A DNA stretch of 29,097 bases, taken from NCBI GenBank assembly GCA_964607765.1, contig CAZSNT010000134.1:1-29097 (forward strand), written 5' to 3'. The position numbers and the translations under genes were made by a program. The stretch's first letter is position 1; each line of letters starts with the position of its first letter. The notes below the pieces were generated by a model, which was not told the DNA's origin, did no database searches, and saw only the letters and a list, made by a program, of their open reading frames with translations. Shown here piece after piece: positions 1-9,033 of this stretch. The DNA comes from CAZSNT01 sp964607765 (lineage in GTDB: Bacteria > Verrucomicrobiota > Lentisphaeria > Oligosphaerales > JABHEG01).

Positions 1-153
1 TGCCAGATCGGTTCACCACCGGCGCGGGGCCGGTGGGGTTCCCACATTTGTGCCCTATCTTAGACAGAGCGCTCAACAACGGCACGCTCACCTACCGCCG
101 GTTGAGCTGCAGGCAAGGGGAGTCGAGGGAGACCGTAAGTGGGAGAACAGAGC
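1..153. other. Leader region before the first sulfatase, with a GC-rich hairpin
   Basis: No coding frame is supported here. A perfect 8-bp stem (16-23 CCACCGGC with 29-36 GCCGGTGG, 5-nt loop) lies at the left edge. It could be the tail of a terminator for an upstream gene outside the window, but no T-tract follows it. I see no convincing sigma70 promoter before the sulfatase. Confidence 0.35.
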
Positions 154-1461
154 ATGAACGTCCTCGTAATCATGTGCGACCATCACCGGTATGATGCGCT
201 CGGGTGTCTGGGCAATCCGTTGGCTCATACCCCGAACCTGGACCGTCTGGCAGCGGAGAGTGTGCGGTTCGACCAGTGCTTCACTCAGTCACCGGTCTGC
301 GCCCCCGCTCGGCACAGTCTGGCCACCGGTCAGTACGCGCACCGGCACGGAGTCATCAACAACGGGTACAAGCCCTTCCGCGACATGCACACGATTGCCC
401 ACAGTGTCGCCCCGCTGGGCTACCGACGCTACTGCCTGGGGCACATGCACTGGACGGATTTGGACGTCGACCACGGCTATGAGCGCTACGTGACGCAAGC
501 CGAGTGGGCCGAGACCATGCCGGCCAAGGCCATGGGGATCCACGAAGCCGAGTCCAATTTCTACATCCGTCGCACCACCGGCGGCCCCAGCCCGAAAACG
601 GCCGGGCAGCACTGGGGGTGCCACGTGGCCGCCAACTCGATCAGACTGATGAAGGAGGCCGTTGCCAAAGGCGAGAGATTCCTGTGCTGGACAGCATTCA
701 CCGAGCCGCATCCCCCGTTCTACCCGCCCAAGGAGTTCTACGAGCTCGTCGACCAGAGTCTGATCGAGCTTCCCGACCGGCTGCCCGAAGACGCCAACCA
801 CCATCCGCAGGTGAACCACAAACGCCGGGAGTGGGACCACTTGTCCGACGTGGAGCGCAGACAGATCATCGCAGGCTACTACGGCATGGTGGCCCTGGTC
901 GACAGCTACATCGGCATGGTGCTCGAGGCCGTCGAGCAAATGGGCATTGCCGACGACACGGCCATCATCTGGACATCCGATCATGGTGATCAGATGTGGG
1001 AGAACGAGCTGTTCCTCAAGTTCATCATGCGCGAGGGGGCAACCCACGTCCCGCTCCTGATCAAGGCCCCCGGGATCCAACCCGGGACGTGTCACGAGCT
1101 CGCGGAACACATCGACATCTTTCCGACCATCTGCGAGTTCACCGGCGCCGAGCGCCCTGACAGCGTTCACGGCCGTTCATTGCTGCCGCTCTTGGAGGGG
1201 CAGGCCCCCGAAGACTGGCGCGACGCCGTCTTCAGCCAGATCGGTAATGTGCAGATGATCCGGACGCGGGAATGGGAGCTGAACGTCTATGATGGCCAGC
1301 CCGGCGAGCTCTTCAACCTGGTCAACGACCGCGCGGAAACCCGGAATCTCATCGGACGTCCGGAACACAGTGACACGGTGGCGCACCTGTTCCGTCGCGT
1401 CCGCGACTGGGAGGCGGCCCACGCACATCCGGACAGCCCGGCACTGCGACCCAGTCGCTGA
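154..1461 (+). CDS. Type I sulfatase, predicted cytoplasmic
   Basis: This 435-residue enzyme of the alkaline-phosphatase/sulfatase superfamily would hydrolyse a sulfate ester on a carbohydrate or small organic substrate. The N-terminal metal site is visible at D9 (CDHHR). The formylglycine signature CAPAR (C49-R53) supplies the Cys that must be oxidised to formylglycine. The second metal/catalytic block is SDHGD at D276-H277, and the C-terminal half (ELFNL, AETRNL) is typical of the family. There is no signal peptide, so it should act on imported substrate. ATG 154 is chosen because GGGAG ends 8 bases upstream and the protein then begins directly with the first beta strand. A GTG at 139, also preceded by GGGAG, would add five residues. 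It is the first gene of a plus-strand run of sulfatases. The DHHR form of the first block recalls the DQ-type sulfatases and phosphonate monoester hydrolases, so another ester cannot be excluded. Confidence 0.9.
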   Translation: MNVLVIMCDHHRYDALGCLGNPLAHTPNLDRLAAESVRFDQCFTQSPVCAPARHSLATGQYAHRHGVINNGYKPFRDMHTIAHSVAPLGYRRYCLGHMHWTDLDVDHGYERYVTQAEWAETMPAKAMGIHEAESNFYIRRTTGGPSPKTAGQHWGCHVAANSIRLMKEAVAKGERFLCWTAFTEPHPPFYPPKEFYELVDQSLIELPDRLPEDANHHPQVNHKRREWDHLSDVERRQIIAGYYGMVALVDSYIGMVLEAVEQMGIADDTAIIWTSDHGDQMWENELFLKFIMREGATHVPLLIKAPGIQPGTCHELAEHIDIFPTICEFTGAERPDSVHGRSLLPLLEGQAPEDWRDAVFSQIGNVQMIRTREWELNVYDGQPGELFNLVNDRAETRNLIGRPEHSDTVAHLFRRVRDWEAAHAHPDSPALRPSR

Positions 1462-1803
1462 TCTCTGTGCCTGGGTGAGTGAATCAGGGCGTAACCCCTC
1501 AGACCTTTATGTGCGGCACGCCGTGGCCCGGGTCTCCTGACCCCGGGTGCCTGGCGCCCCAGGCATGATACAGCTCACGGCAGGACACCCGGGTCAGGAG
1601 GGAGACCCGGGCTACGGGGGCGACCGCGGTCCCCGCGCAGTTCCCCGCACGAGACTGAGGCATTGCGTCAGGGCGTTGGCGCTACTAGTATCGACGCCCT
1701 TTCAGCGCTAGGTTCGTGCAAGACGAATTCACCGTGACCGTGGAATACTCGCCACGAGCACCTGGGCAAGCAGGCACAAAGTGGCCGGTCGGGAGAACGT
1801 GAA
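1462..1803. other. Intergenic region holding a REP-like element and a weak promoter candidate
   Basis: No gene is supported in these 342 bases. They contain the large imperfect inverted repeat at 1523-1616 (listed separately). A possible promoter, TTGCGT (1663-1668), 17-bp spacer, TAGTAT (1686-1691), lies about 110 bases before the next sulfatase. Its match to consensus is only moderate. Confidence 0.4.
1523..1616. repeat. Imperfect palindromic REP-like element
   Basis: The left arm (about 1523-1552) and right arm (about 1581-1616) are imperfect reverse complements. Both carry a GCCCGGGTCTCC-like outer part and a TGACCCGGGTG-like inner part. The right arm has small insertions relative to the left, and about 28 bases separate the arms. 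An RNA copy would fold into a long GC-rich hairpin. Its place between two co-directional sulfatase genes could make it a transcript-stabilising or attenuating element, or an interspersed repeat family of the genome. Only one copy is in the window. Confidence 0.55.
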
Positions 1804-3255
1804 ATGAAGACCAGAGCACGGCTTCTCGCAGCCCTCCTCGCAACGACGGTGGCATGTGCCGTGGAGAAACCCAACGTCCTGTTCGTCGCCATCGACGATC
1901 TCAACGACTGGGTGGGGTGCTTCGGCGGCAATCCGCAGGTGAAGACACCAAACATGGACCGGTTCAATGCCGAGGGCGGCATGGTGATGCTCAACGCGCA
2001 CACACCCGCCACGGTCTGCTGCCCGTCCCGGTCCGCACTGCTGACCGGCGTGCATGCGCACAAGACCGGCGTCTACGGCAACCGGAACAACCTGAGAAAC
2101 GCGCCCAAGGCGAAGGACTTGGTGACGTTGCCGCAGTACTTCAGCCAGCACGGCTACCACTCGCTGTCCATGGGCAAGATCTTCCACCGGCACCCGGCGC
2201 CCGGGGACAAAGGGAGAAAGAAGTCCGACGCCGGCCAGTGGGCGTATGATGAATACGTTCCCTCCAGAGGCTTTGCCGGACCGATCAGTAAGGAGCGGCC
2301 CGTCTGCGGGCTGCCCGTGTTTCCCGGAGACAAATCCTATCATTCCAAGGGATTCGACTGGGGCCCGACCACGGGCAACGACGAAACCCAGATGCTGGAC
2401 TACCGCACCGCCGGTTGGGCCGCCGAACAGCTGACAACCCGTGGTTTCCAAGGAAAACCGTTCTTCATGGCGATCGGGATCAGCAAACCGCACCTGCCCT
2501 GGTACGTGCCGCAGAAGTACTTCGACATGTACCCCCTCGACCAGATCGAGTTGCCGAAGACGTTGGCCACTGATCTCGACGATATACTGGACCGCGACGG
2601 CCGGCCCGTTTACAGACCGCACACCACGTGGCGTCGTGTGGAGAAAGCAGGGCGGCACAAAGAGGCCGTGCAGGCCTACCTGGCCACGATCACGTTCGTG
2701 GACGACTGCATCGGCGTGCTGCTCGACGGCTTGGCCGACAGCAAGTACGCCGACAACACCATCGTCATGCTCTGGGGCGATCACGGCTGGTTCCTGGGCG
2801 AGAAGATGCAGTACGGCAAAACCAAGCTCTGGCAGGAATCCTGCCGCGTCCCGATGATGGTCAAGGTCCCGGGCGTGACCCCGAACAGCACGCAGTGCAC
2901 GGGCGTCGTGAACCTGATCGACATGTACCCAACCCTCATCGAGCTCTGCGGACTGCCGGCAAACCCGGCCCTCGACGGGCGCAGCTTCGCGCCGCTGCTC
3001 CGCAACCCGGACATGGCGTGGAACCACCCGACCTTGACCAACGGCTGCTCCCCGGGTTTCTACCGCGTCTGCGACGGACGCTACAGCTATATCAGCCACC
3101 GACCGAAGGGCGCCGAGGAACTCTACGACCACAGAAAAGACGCGTTGGAGTGGACGAACCTCGCCCACAACCCGGAGTACGCGGAAATCAAGGCGCGCCT
3201 GAAGGCTCTGGTCCCCACAATTGACGAGCCCATCGCACCACAGAATCCCAAATGA
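1804..3255 (+). CDS. Secreted iduronate-2-sulfatase-like sulfatase
   Basis: This 483-residue sulfatase resembles iduronate-2-sulfatase. It should remove sulfate from a uronic acid or hexose unit of a sulfated glycan outside the cytoplasm. Residues 1-19 form a Sec-type signal (MKTRAR, then a hydrophobic stretch ending ACA). The metal pair is D31-D32 (IDDLNDW). The formylglycine motif is CCPSR (C72-R76) with the family-typical TG after it. KIFHRH near residue 120 and GDHGW at D326-H327, followed by LGEK and RVP, are hallmarks of this subgroup. ATG 1804 is preceded by GGGAG at 8 bases. It lies 106 bases before the next gene and probably belongs to the same plus-strand transcription group. The substrate is not predictable from sequence alone. 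Confidence 0.92.
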   Translation: MKTRARLLAALLATTVACAVEKPNVLFVAIDDLNDWVGCFGGNPQVKTPNMDRFNAEGGMVMLNAHTPATVCCPSRSALLTGVHAHKTGVYGNRNNLRNAPKAKDLVTLPQYFSQHGYHSLSMGKIFHRHPAPGDKGRKKSDAGQWAYDEYVPSRGFAGPISKERPVCGLPVFPGDKSYHSKGFDWGPTTGNDETQMLDYRTAGWAAEQLTTRGFQGKPFFMAIGISKPHLPWYVPQKYFDMYPLDQIELPKTLATDLDDILDRDGRPVYRPHTTWRRVEKAGRHKEAVQAYLATITFVDDCIGVLLDGLADSKYADNTIVMLWGDHGWFLGEKMQYGKTKLWQESCRVPMMVKVPGVTPNSTQCTGVVNLIDMYPTLIELCGLPANPALDGRSFAPLLRNPDMAWNHPTLTNGCSPGFYRVCDGRYSYISHRPKGAEELYDHRKDALEWTNLAHNPEYAEIKARLKALVPTIDEPIAPQNPK

Positions 3256-3321
3256 ACCCTCTCCCGGAACCCTCAATTTCCAATACCCGGTGTCGTGGTC
3301 TCAGCTGCGGCGTACCCGGAG

Positions 3322-3351
3322 TTGACAACTGTCCAATCACTCTCCTTTCTA
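3322..3351 (+). promoter_or_regulatory. Weak sigma70-like promoter candidate
   Basis: A perfect -35 hexamer TTGACA (3322-3327) is followed after 18 bases by TTTCTA (3346-3351), a poor -10. Transcription would start almost at the ATG at 3362, leaving a very short leader. The exact -35 in GC-rich DNA is the only strong point. Confidence 0.22.
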
Positions 3352-3361
3352 CCTTTGGGGC

Positions 3362-4780
3362 ATGATGAAGAACACACACCTCGCCGCCATTGCCATCGCA
3401 GCACTGCTCGCCGCCGGCGCACTGCCGCTGCACGCCGAACTCCCCGCGCATGCGCAAGCCGTGCTCGACACAGCCGAGGCATCTCTGCTGCCTGAGGACG
3501 GGATCAGCTTCCAGGGCAGCGACGAAATCGCCTCCTGCCAAGAGCCCGAAACGGCAGGTGATCCGTGGCGTGTCCAGGTGCAGCGCAAGCCTGCAAAGCG
3601 TTGGGAAGTGGGACTGAAGTGGTCGCCGCCTGTTGACGTCGACAGGGGAGATTTGCTGCTGTGGGCGTTTGAGGTCCGCGCAACGAAAGCCCCCAAGGGG
3701 AAAGGGCGGGCTGATTGCGTCGTGCGCACCGGCCCCAAGCCCTACATCGCATCCCTCGGCGAGGACCTCACACTGACAGGAAGCTGGAGGCAGATGCTCT
3801 TCGTTTTCCCGGCCACAGCGCACATGCCAGCGAACACTGCCCTCTTCGGCATCAACCTGGGGGCGCAGAAGCAGACCGTTGAGATCCGTCGAATCAGAGC
3901 AGTCTCGTTCCGGGACCGTTTGACTGCGGCCGAGTTGCGGGCAAAGCTCGGCGTCCGTCCAACGGTTCGTGCCAACCAGGTGGTGGGTGAGCCGCTAACG
4001 CCGCAGCTGCTCTGGCTCATGGGTGCCTTCGAGGATTTCGCTGAGACGGCGCCGGAATTCAGACCCGACGGTGCGTGGCGCCAGGAGTTCCTCATCTGGA
4101 CCTGCCACGGATACATGGGGAGGAGCAACAAGCACGCCGGCTTGCTCGAGCTCGAGCGGATTCCGCTTGCCGAGGGTACGCACACGCTCAAGATCCGGCA
4201 GCAGCTCGCCAACGACCGCGGCATCCTCCACACCGTGGCGGCAGAAACAACATGCCGGACCGACGCGCTGGGAAGCCCGGTCTCCTGGAAGCTCACGAGT
4301 CAGTTCGCCGGTCCGGGAAACACAGACCGCCCCGAACTGACCGAGACAGAAGCCGGGCGGATTGCGGACGGCACGGCCACCATACGAGCCGGGACGGGCG
4401 AGGAAACGCCTGTTGTCAAAGCCGCGGCAATCACAGCCGACTGGTGCCTCTTCGAAGCCGTACAGAGACTGAACACGCCTGAAGAAACCACGCACCGGTT
4501 CGCCATGCTCGAAGGGCTGTCGCTTGCCAAAACAGAGCAGCAACTCCACGCAGCCGGGACGGAAGAGATCACCGTCGGTGGCAAGCAAAGACGAGTCCGC
4601 CGCCTCCAGCAGACCGGACGCGGCGTGCTGCCATACGAGTATCTGGTGGATGCCGACACCAACCAGCTACTGGCCGTGATCACCTTCAGCCGGGCCTACA
4701 TTCAGAGCAAAGACGCCAGAGCAACCTTCAGCGAATACGCCCGCAGACAGAAAGCCCCGGTAGGCACTGGCAACGACTGA
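3362..4780 (+). CDS. Secreted protein of unknown function with a possible CBM-like N-terminal domain
   Basis: I do not recognise this 472-residue protein as a whole. It starts with a clear Sec signal peptide (residues 1-25, cleavage after LHA). Residues about 45-180 read like a jelly-roll carbohydrate-binding domain of the CBM4/9 type, with alternating strands and phrases such as GDLLLWAFEVRA and SWRQMLFVF. Residues about 200-472 look mostly beta-stranded, with no catalytic motif that I can name, and end in a phrase (PYEYLVDADTNQLLAVI) reminiscent of periplasmic LolA-like beta folds. It sits between two exported sulfatases, which suggests binding or handling of the sulfated substrate in the periplasm or at the surface. 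ATG 3362 and ATG 3365 are both possible starts. The Shine-Dalgarno (GGGG) is very close to them, so the start is not certain. Confidence 0.75.
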   Translation: MMKNTHLAAIAIAALLAAGALPLHAELPAHAQAVLDTAEASLLPEDGISFQGSDEIASCQEPETAGDPWRVQVQRKPAKRWEVGLKWSPPVDVDRGDLLLWAFEVRATKAPKGKGRADCVVRTGPKPYIASLGEDLTLTGSWRQMLFVFPATAHMPANTALFGINLGAQKQTVEIRRIRAVSFRDRLTAAELRAKLGVRPTVRANQVVGEPLTPQLLWLMGAFEDFAETAPEFRPDGAWRQEFLIWTCHGYMGRSNKHAGLLELERIPLAEGTHTLKIRQQLANDRGILHTVAAETTCRTDALGSPVSWKLTSQFAGPGNTDRPELTETEAGRIADGTATIRAGTGEETPVVKAAAITADWCLFEAVQRLNTPEETTHRFAMLEGLSLAKTEQQLHAAGTEEITVGGKQRRVRRLQQTGRGVLPYEYLVDADTNQLLAVITFSRAYIQSKDARATFSEYARRQKAPVGTGND

Positions 4781-4857
4781 TCGCGGACCATCGCCCGGAG
4801 GGCCGGGCGCGACACGGGCGGTGGGAGTAACAACCAGGCTGTGAAGGGACAGGGACC

Positions 4858-6240
4858 ATGACCATGAACCGACGCTACTTCATCGGCGGGATGGGAGGCG
4901 CGCTGGCGGGGTCGCTGCTGCCCGGGACAGTCCGTGCGGCGTCCCGAGCCGCCAAGCCGAACATCCTGTTCATCATCACCGACCAGCAACACGCCGATGC
5001 CTTGGGGGCCGTGAGCGACGCGCACATTCGCACCCCCGCCATGGATGCCCTGGCCGGGCGCGGCACGCGCTTTGAAGTGGCCTACTCGCCCAACCCGGTC
5101 TGTTCACCGGCGCGCAGCTGTTTCTTCACAGGCCGAACCAGCTGCGAGACCGGCGTCTACAAGAACGGCCGCGGTGTACGCAAAGGGATGCCGAATGTGG
5201 GCGAGTGGTTCAGCGCACGCTCCGACTACGACTGCGTCTACGCGGGCAAGTGGCACGTACCCTCCACGCACACGCTGTCCATTCCGGGGTTCCGGGTCCT
5301 CCAGACCGGCATCGGCGGCCAGGGCAACCTCGGCGACACCGCCACGTCCCGGGCCTGCGCCGCGTTCCTGCGCGGCCGGCCACGCAGCCGTCCGTTCTTC
5401 ATGGTCGCGTCCTTCCTGCAGCCGCACGACATCTGCGAGTGGCTGCGTCTCAACAGCAAGAAGCAGGATCCCCTGCCCTACCCATGGTTGCATGACGATC
5501 TCCCGCCACTGCCGGACAACTTCGGCTTCGACCCGCGCGAGCCCGAGGCCGTTCGGGAACGCCGGGCCGGCAACGAAGGGATTCGCAACGAGTGGGCCCC
5601 GGCGCAATGGCGCTACTACCGCTGGGCCTACAACCGGCACGTCGAAATGGTGGACGCGGAGATCGGCCGAGTACTGGAAGCAGTTGCCGACGCCGGATAC
5701 GAGCGGGAGACATTGGTCGCCTTCATTGCCGACCATGGCGAGGGACTCGGGCACCACCAGACCACACGCAAGAACAACCTCTACAACGAAGCCGCGCGCG
5801 TGCCGCTCATTGTCTCCCTCCCCGGGACACTGGCCGAAGGCGCTGTAAACCGAACACACGTCGTCAGCGGCCTCGACTTGGCCGCCACCTTCTGTGAGAC
5901 GGCCGGCCTCCAGCCGCCACCCGACCAGCGCGGACGCTCACTCGTTCCCCTGCTCCGCGGCAACCGTGACGAGAACCGCGAGTACTGTGTCTCGGAAGTC
6001 TCGTCCAACAGCGGACGCATGCTGCGCACTCCGCAGTTCAAGTACATCCGCTACCGAGACGATCCTGTCGAACAGCTCTTCGACATGCAGGCCGATCCCG
6101 GAGAGCTCAAGAATCTCGCTGCGGAGTCCGCACACGCCGACACGCTCGTCGCACACAGACGGATGCTGGCCGACTGGGAAGGACGCCTGGAACCCGCGCC
6201 CGACGTCCCCGAGCCAGCTTACTGGAAATCCAGCTCGTAG
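4858..6240 (+). CDS. Tat-exported type I sulfatase
   Basis: This 460-residue sulfatase carries a twin-arginine signal: NRRYFIGG at residues 4-11, a mild hydrophobic stretch and cleavage near VRA (residue 27). It would therefore be exported folded. The first metal block is TDQQHAD (from residue 41), the formylglycine motif is CSPAR (C82-R86), and the second block is ADHGEG at D292-H293. The KNNLYNEAARVPLIV segment holds the conserved Lys and the family-typical VPL. Tat export of sulfatases is common where cytoplasmic maturation of the formylglycine is needed first. ATG 4858 and ATG 4864 (the Met before Asn-Arg-Arg) are both possible, with GGGA upstream. The gene follows the unknown secreted protein by 77 bases and precedes another sulfatase by 59 bases, consistent with one operon. 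Confidence 0.92.
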   Translation: MTMNRRYFIGGMGGALAGSLLPGTVRAASRAAKPNILFIITDQQHADALGAVSDAHIRTPAMDALAGRGTRFEVAYSPNPVCSPARSCFFTGRTSCETGVYKNGRGVRKGMPNVGEWFSARSDYDCVYAGKWHVPSTHTLSIPGFRVLQTGIGGQGNLGDTATSRACAAFLRGRPRSRPFFMVASFLQPHDICEWLRLNSKKQDPLPYPWLHDDLPPLPDNFGFDPREPEAVRERRAGNEGIRNEWAPAQWRYYRWAYNRHVEMVDAEIGRVLEAVADAGYERETLVAFIADHGEGLGHHQTTRKNNLYNEAARVPLIVSLPGTLAEGAVNRTHVVSGLDLAATFCETAGLQPPPDQRGRSLVPLLRGNRDENREYCVSEVSSNSGRMLRTPQFKYIRYRDDPVEQLFDMQADPGELKNLAAESAHADTLVAHRRMLADWEGRLEPAPDVPEPAYWKSSS

Positions 6241-6299
6241 GTCGCCCCGGAGCGCCGCGCCCCGAGGGAATTGCCGCCAACAAGCCACCAGGAGAACAA

Positions 6300-7805
6300 G
6301 TGCCAATGGCAGCGTGCGGAGTCCGCAGACCAAATGTGCTTCTCGTCATCGTGGATGATCTGCGGCCGGAGCTGGGCTGCTACGGCGTCGATGAGATCAA
6401 GACGCCCAGTTTTGATGCACTGGGAGCAAAGGGTGTGGTCTTCACCCAAGCCTACTGCCAGGCAGGCGCTTGCGCGCCGTCCCGCGCCAGCGCGATGACC
6501 GGCTGGCGCCCCGACACCACCCGCGTCTGGAGCCTGGGCCAGGAGTTCCGGAAAACGGTCCCGCACGTCGTGACCATGCCTCAGCACTTCCACGGACACG
6601 GCTATCACACCGTCTCAATCGGCAAGATCTTCCACAACCACATGCCGGACTGTGTTTCCTTCGATGAGCCGGACCTGCGGCCCGCCGAATACAACACGCC
6701 GCAGCTGATCGACCGCGATCCCGAGTCCTTCTATTACGATGACGAACTGAAGGAAGAAGTGATCCGGCGGCGTGAGGAGCGGATCAGAAGAAGCCCAAAG
6801 GCGGCTCTGGGCTACGGCAAAGGCTGGGGCTACGGCCGCTCGCACGAGGTCGCGGATGCGCCTGACGAGGCGTTTTACGACTGTGCACAAACCGATCTGG
6901 CTCTCGAGAAACTCGCTGAACTGAAAGGGCTGGAGCAGCCCTTTTTCCTCGCACTGGGTTACTATCGCCCGCACCTGCCGTTCGTGGCGCCAAAGCGATA
7001 TTGGGACCTGTACGACCGGGACACGCTGCCGTTGGCGCCGAATCCCTTTCTTCCCAAGGACAGCCCGCACATGGCCATGAACACCATGTATGAACTGCGG
7101 GCCTGCTCCGACATGACACACACAAAGCCGCCGAGTGAGGGCCCCCTCGACGAGAGGGATGCCCGTGTTCTGAAGCACGGGTACTACGCCAGCGTCAGCT
7201 TCGTCGATGCCTGCCTCGGACGATTGCTTGACGGGCTCGACGAGTTGGGGCTGGCCGGAGACACGGTCGTCGTTCTCTGGGGCGATCACGGCTGGAAGCT
7301 GGGGGAACACGGCAGCTGGTGCAAACAGACCAACTACAACATCGATACCCGGGTCCCTCTCATCGTCTACGACCCGAGAATCGAGTCGCCTCTGCAGAAG
7401 TGCAACGCCCTGGTCGAGTGCGTGGATCTGTACGCCACGCTCTGCGATCTGGCCGGCATCGAGATCCCGGACCACATGGAGGGGATCAGCTTCAAACCGC
7501 TGTTGACCGAGCCGGAGCTGAACTGGAAAACAGCGGCGTTCAGCCAGTACATCACCCGTCGCGGGGATCAACGTTACATGGGCCGTTCGATGATCACGCG
7601 GACACATCACTACGTCGAGTGGTACCGATGGGATCCTGCTGCACAGACAACCACGGGAGCGATCGAGGCAACCGAACTCTACGACCTGGAAGCAGACGTC
7701 GACGAAAACACCAATGTGGCGGACCAACCAGGAAACGCAGAGATCGTGCAGCGACTGAGCACACAACTCCGGAATGGCTGGCAAGCCGCCACTCCCCCCC
7801 ACTGA
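6300..7805 (+). CDS. Iduronate-2-sulfatase-like sulfatase without a signal peptide
   Basis: This 501-residue sulfatase has the same subgroup features as the secreted one at 1804: VDDLRPELG at residues 18-26 with D19-D20, formylglycine motif CAPSR (C58-R62), KIFHNH near residue 116, and GDHGWKLGEH at D329-H330. Unlike that enzyme, no N-terminal signal is visible; the sequence runs straight into the first strand (RRPNVLLVIVDD), so it should be cytoplasmic. GTG 6300 is chosen because AGGAG (6290-6294) lies five bases upstream; ATG 6306 with an 11-base spacing is the alternative. The gene ends the first sulfatase block and converges with the beta-propeller gene, with only seven bases between the stops. 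The two related enzymes in different compartments probably act on polymer and on imported oligosaccharide respectively (inference). Confidence 0.9.
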   Translation: MPMAACGVRRPNVLLVIVDDLRPELGCYGVDEIKTPSFDALGAKGVVFTQAYCQAGACAPSRASAMTGWRPDTTRVWSLGQEFRKTVPHVVTMPQHFHGHGYHTVSIGKIFHNHMPDCVSFDEPDLRPAEYNTPQLIDRDPESFYYDDELKEEVIRRREERIRRSPKAALGYGKGWGYGRSHEVADAPDEAFYDCAQTDLALEKLAELKGLEQPFFLALGYYRPHLPFVAPKRYWDLYDRDTLPLAPNPFLPKDSPHMAMNTMYELRACSDMTHTKPPSEGPLDERDARVLKHGYYASVSFVDACLGRLLDGLDELGLAGDTVVVLWGDHGWKLGEHGSWCKQTNYNIDTRVPLIVYDPRIESPLQKCNALVECVDLYATLCDLAGIEIPDHMEGISFKPLLTEPELNWKTAAFSQYITRRGDQRYMGRSMITRTHHYVEWYRWDPAAQTTTGAIEATELYDLEADVDENTNVADQPGNAEIVQRLSTQLRNGWQAATPPH

Positions 7806-7812
7806 CTGGCTC

Positions 7813-9033
7813 TCATTGCCGTTGCGCCGGCGCCGCCTCCAGCATGTAGACCCTGCGCTCGCCGTCGTGGATGCTGTCAACTGTGATCAGTGCGCCATCG
7901 GCGGACCAGCGCGGGTGCAGGTCGCAGCGCACATCAACCGGACTACCCTCGGGCTGTTCGTGCCGGAACCGACCGACCACCCGACAGTCACCCGTGCCCA
8001 CGTTCACCAGCGCCAAGGTCTGCATGCCGTCCCGCGGATAGGTGTCTGCCAGCATCCACTCGCCGTCAGGCGAGAAAACCAAGTGCCCCATGGCCCCCAA
8101 CCCCTCCGAAATGAGCGTGGCGCGCAGGGGCAGCTGCCGCTCGTCGAAAACCACGTAGTCCGCCCCCCTGCCGCGCCAGTTCGCGTCAAGCAGCACCTCG
8201 TGCGGGCTCCGCCCCCAGATCTGATGTGAGATGGTGCCCGACCAGTAGAAGTGCGGCAGCGGACAAGCCAGGTTCTCCCCGCCCAAGTCCACGGTATACA
8301 TGTGGGTCTTCCAGGGAGAAGGCCGGTGCGGGTCGCGGCAGTGCCGGAACAGGAACAGCAGCTTCGAGGAGTCGCAGTTGAAAATGGCATGGTTCAGCCA
8401 CCAGTATTGGTCGCCGAGTTCGTAGGGAACAGGATGCAGTGCAATCATCCGACGATAGCTGACGATGAGTCTGCTCTCCCCGGAGTGCAGGTCGACCAGG
8501 AAGATCCCGTCCGCGTCGAGGTCGGGATGGTTCTGTCCGGACAGCACCGCATCGGCGTACGAGTAGCCGCGCCGCGGAATGCGCGAGAAGTTGAGCGACA
8601 CCCCCCAGCGCCCGTCAGGCGACATGGCGTAGATGGGGCGCGCATACGAGCCGGTTACGCCTTTGCCCAGCTCAAAGATGCGAGCGAGCAGTCGCCGGGC
8701 CGCGACATCGTAATCGTTGTAGATGAAGGCGTCGGGCTTGTGCTTCAGCCACAGCGTCATGGCCCCCTGCTGATGGCACCAGGCACGTGTCTCGGCCAGC
8801 TTGACGAAGCCCTCGCCCTCGCGCCCGACATAGCCGATCTCAGCCGTCTCGCCCGTAACGGGAAGACGCTCACACTGGCCCACACGCAGACACAGATGCC
8901 GAGTGTTGTCGTGGTTCCAGGCGCAGCGGTCGTAGTAGCCGAAGAAGTGGTGTCCCGGCTGCGGCGTGAGGCACTGCCAGCTCAAGCTGTCGTGTATGTT
9001 CATCGCGCTTGGCGGCGCTTTGGGATCACTCAT
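7813..9033 (-). CDS. TolB/WD40-like beta-propeller protein
   Basis: This 406-residue protein consists of repeated beta-propeller blades. Recurring phrases are MSPDGRWGVSLNF, FNCDSSKLLFLF, VFSPDGEWMLAD and LHPRWSADGALITVDS, each of the form SPDG-x-W or equivalent. The N-terminal HHFFGYYDRCAWN is reminiscent of propeller proteins found in polysaccharide loci, and oligogalacturonate-lyase-like (PL22) enzymes have the same general fold. I cannot see a confirmed lyase active site, so the function stays open. No signal peptide is visible. The reading frame continues upstream to 9549, but it would then run through the SDR gene. ATG at 9033 has GGAG six bases before it and is the likely start. It is the last gene of the minus-strand block. 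Confidence 0.75.
   Translation of the reverse strand: MSDPKAPPSAMNIHDSLSWQCLTPQPGHHFFGYYDRCAWNHDNTRHLCLRVGQCERLPVTGETAEIGYVGREGEGFVKLAETRAWCHQQGAMTLWLKHKPDAFIYNDYDVAARRLLARIFELGKGVTGSYARPIYAMSPDGRWGVSLNFSRIPRRGYSYADAVLSGQNHPDLDADGIFLVDLHSGESRLIVSYRRMIALHPVPYELGDQYWWLNHAIFNCDSSKLLFLFRHCRDPHRPSPWKTHMYTVDLGGENLACPLPHFYWSGTISHQIWGRSPHEVLLDANWRGRGADYVVFDERQLPLRATLISEGLGAMGHLVFSPDGEWMLADTYPRDGMQTLALVNVGTGDCRVVGRFRHEQPEGSPVDVRCDLHPRWSADGALITVDSIHDGERRVYMLEAAPAQRQ

Noticed and set aside
1729..3276. A 515-codon open frame on the minus strand opposite the iduronate-2-sulfatase-like gene
   Set aside because: It is a by-product of GC-rich codon use. The plus-strand frame has a signal peptide, formylglycine motif and ribosome site; the minus frame has no recognisable domain.
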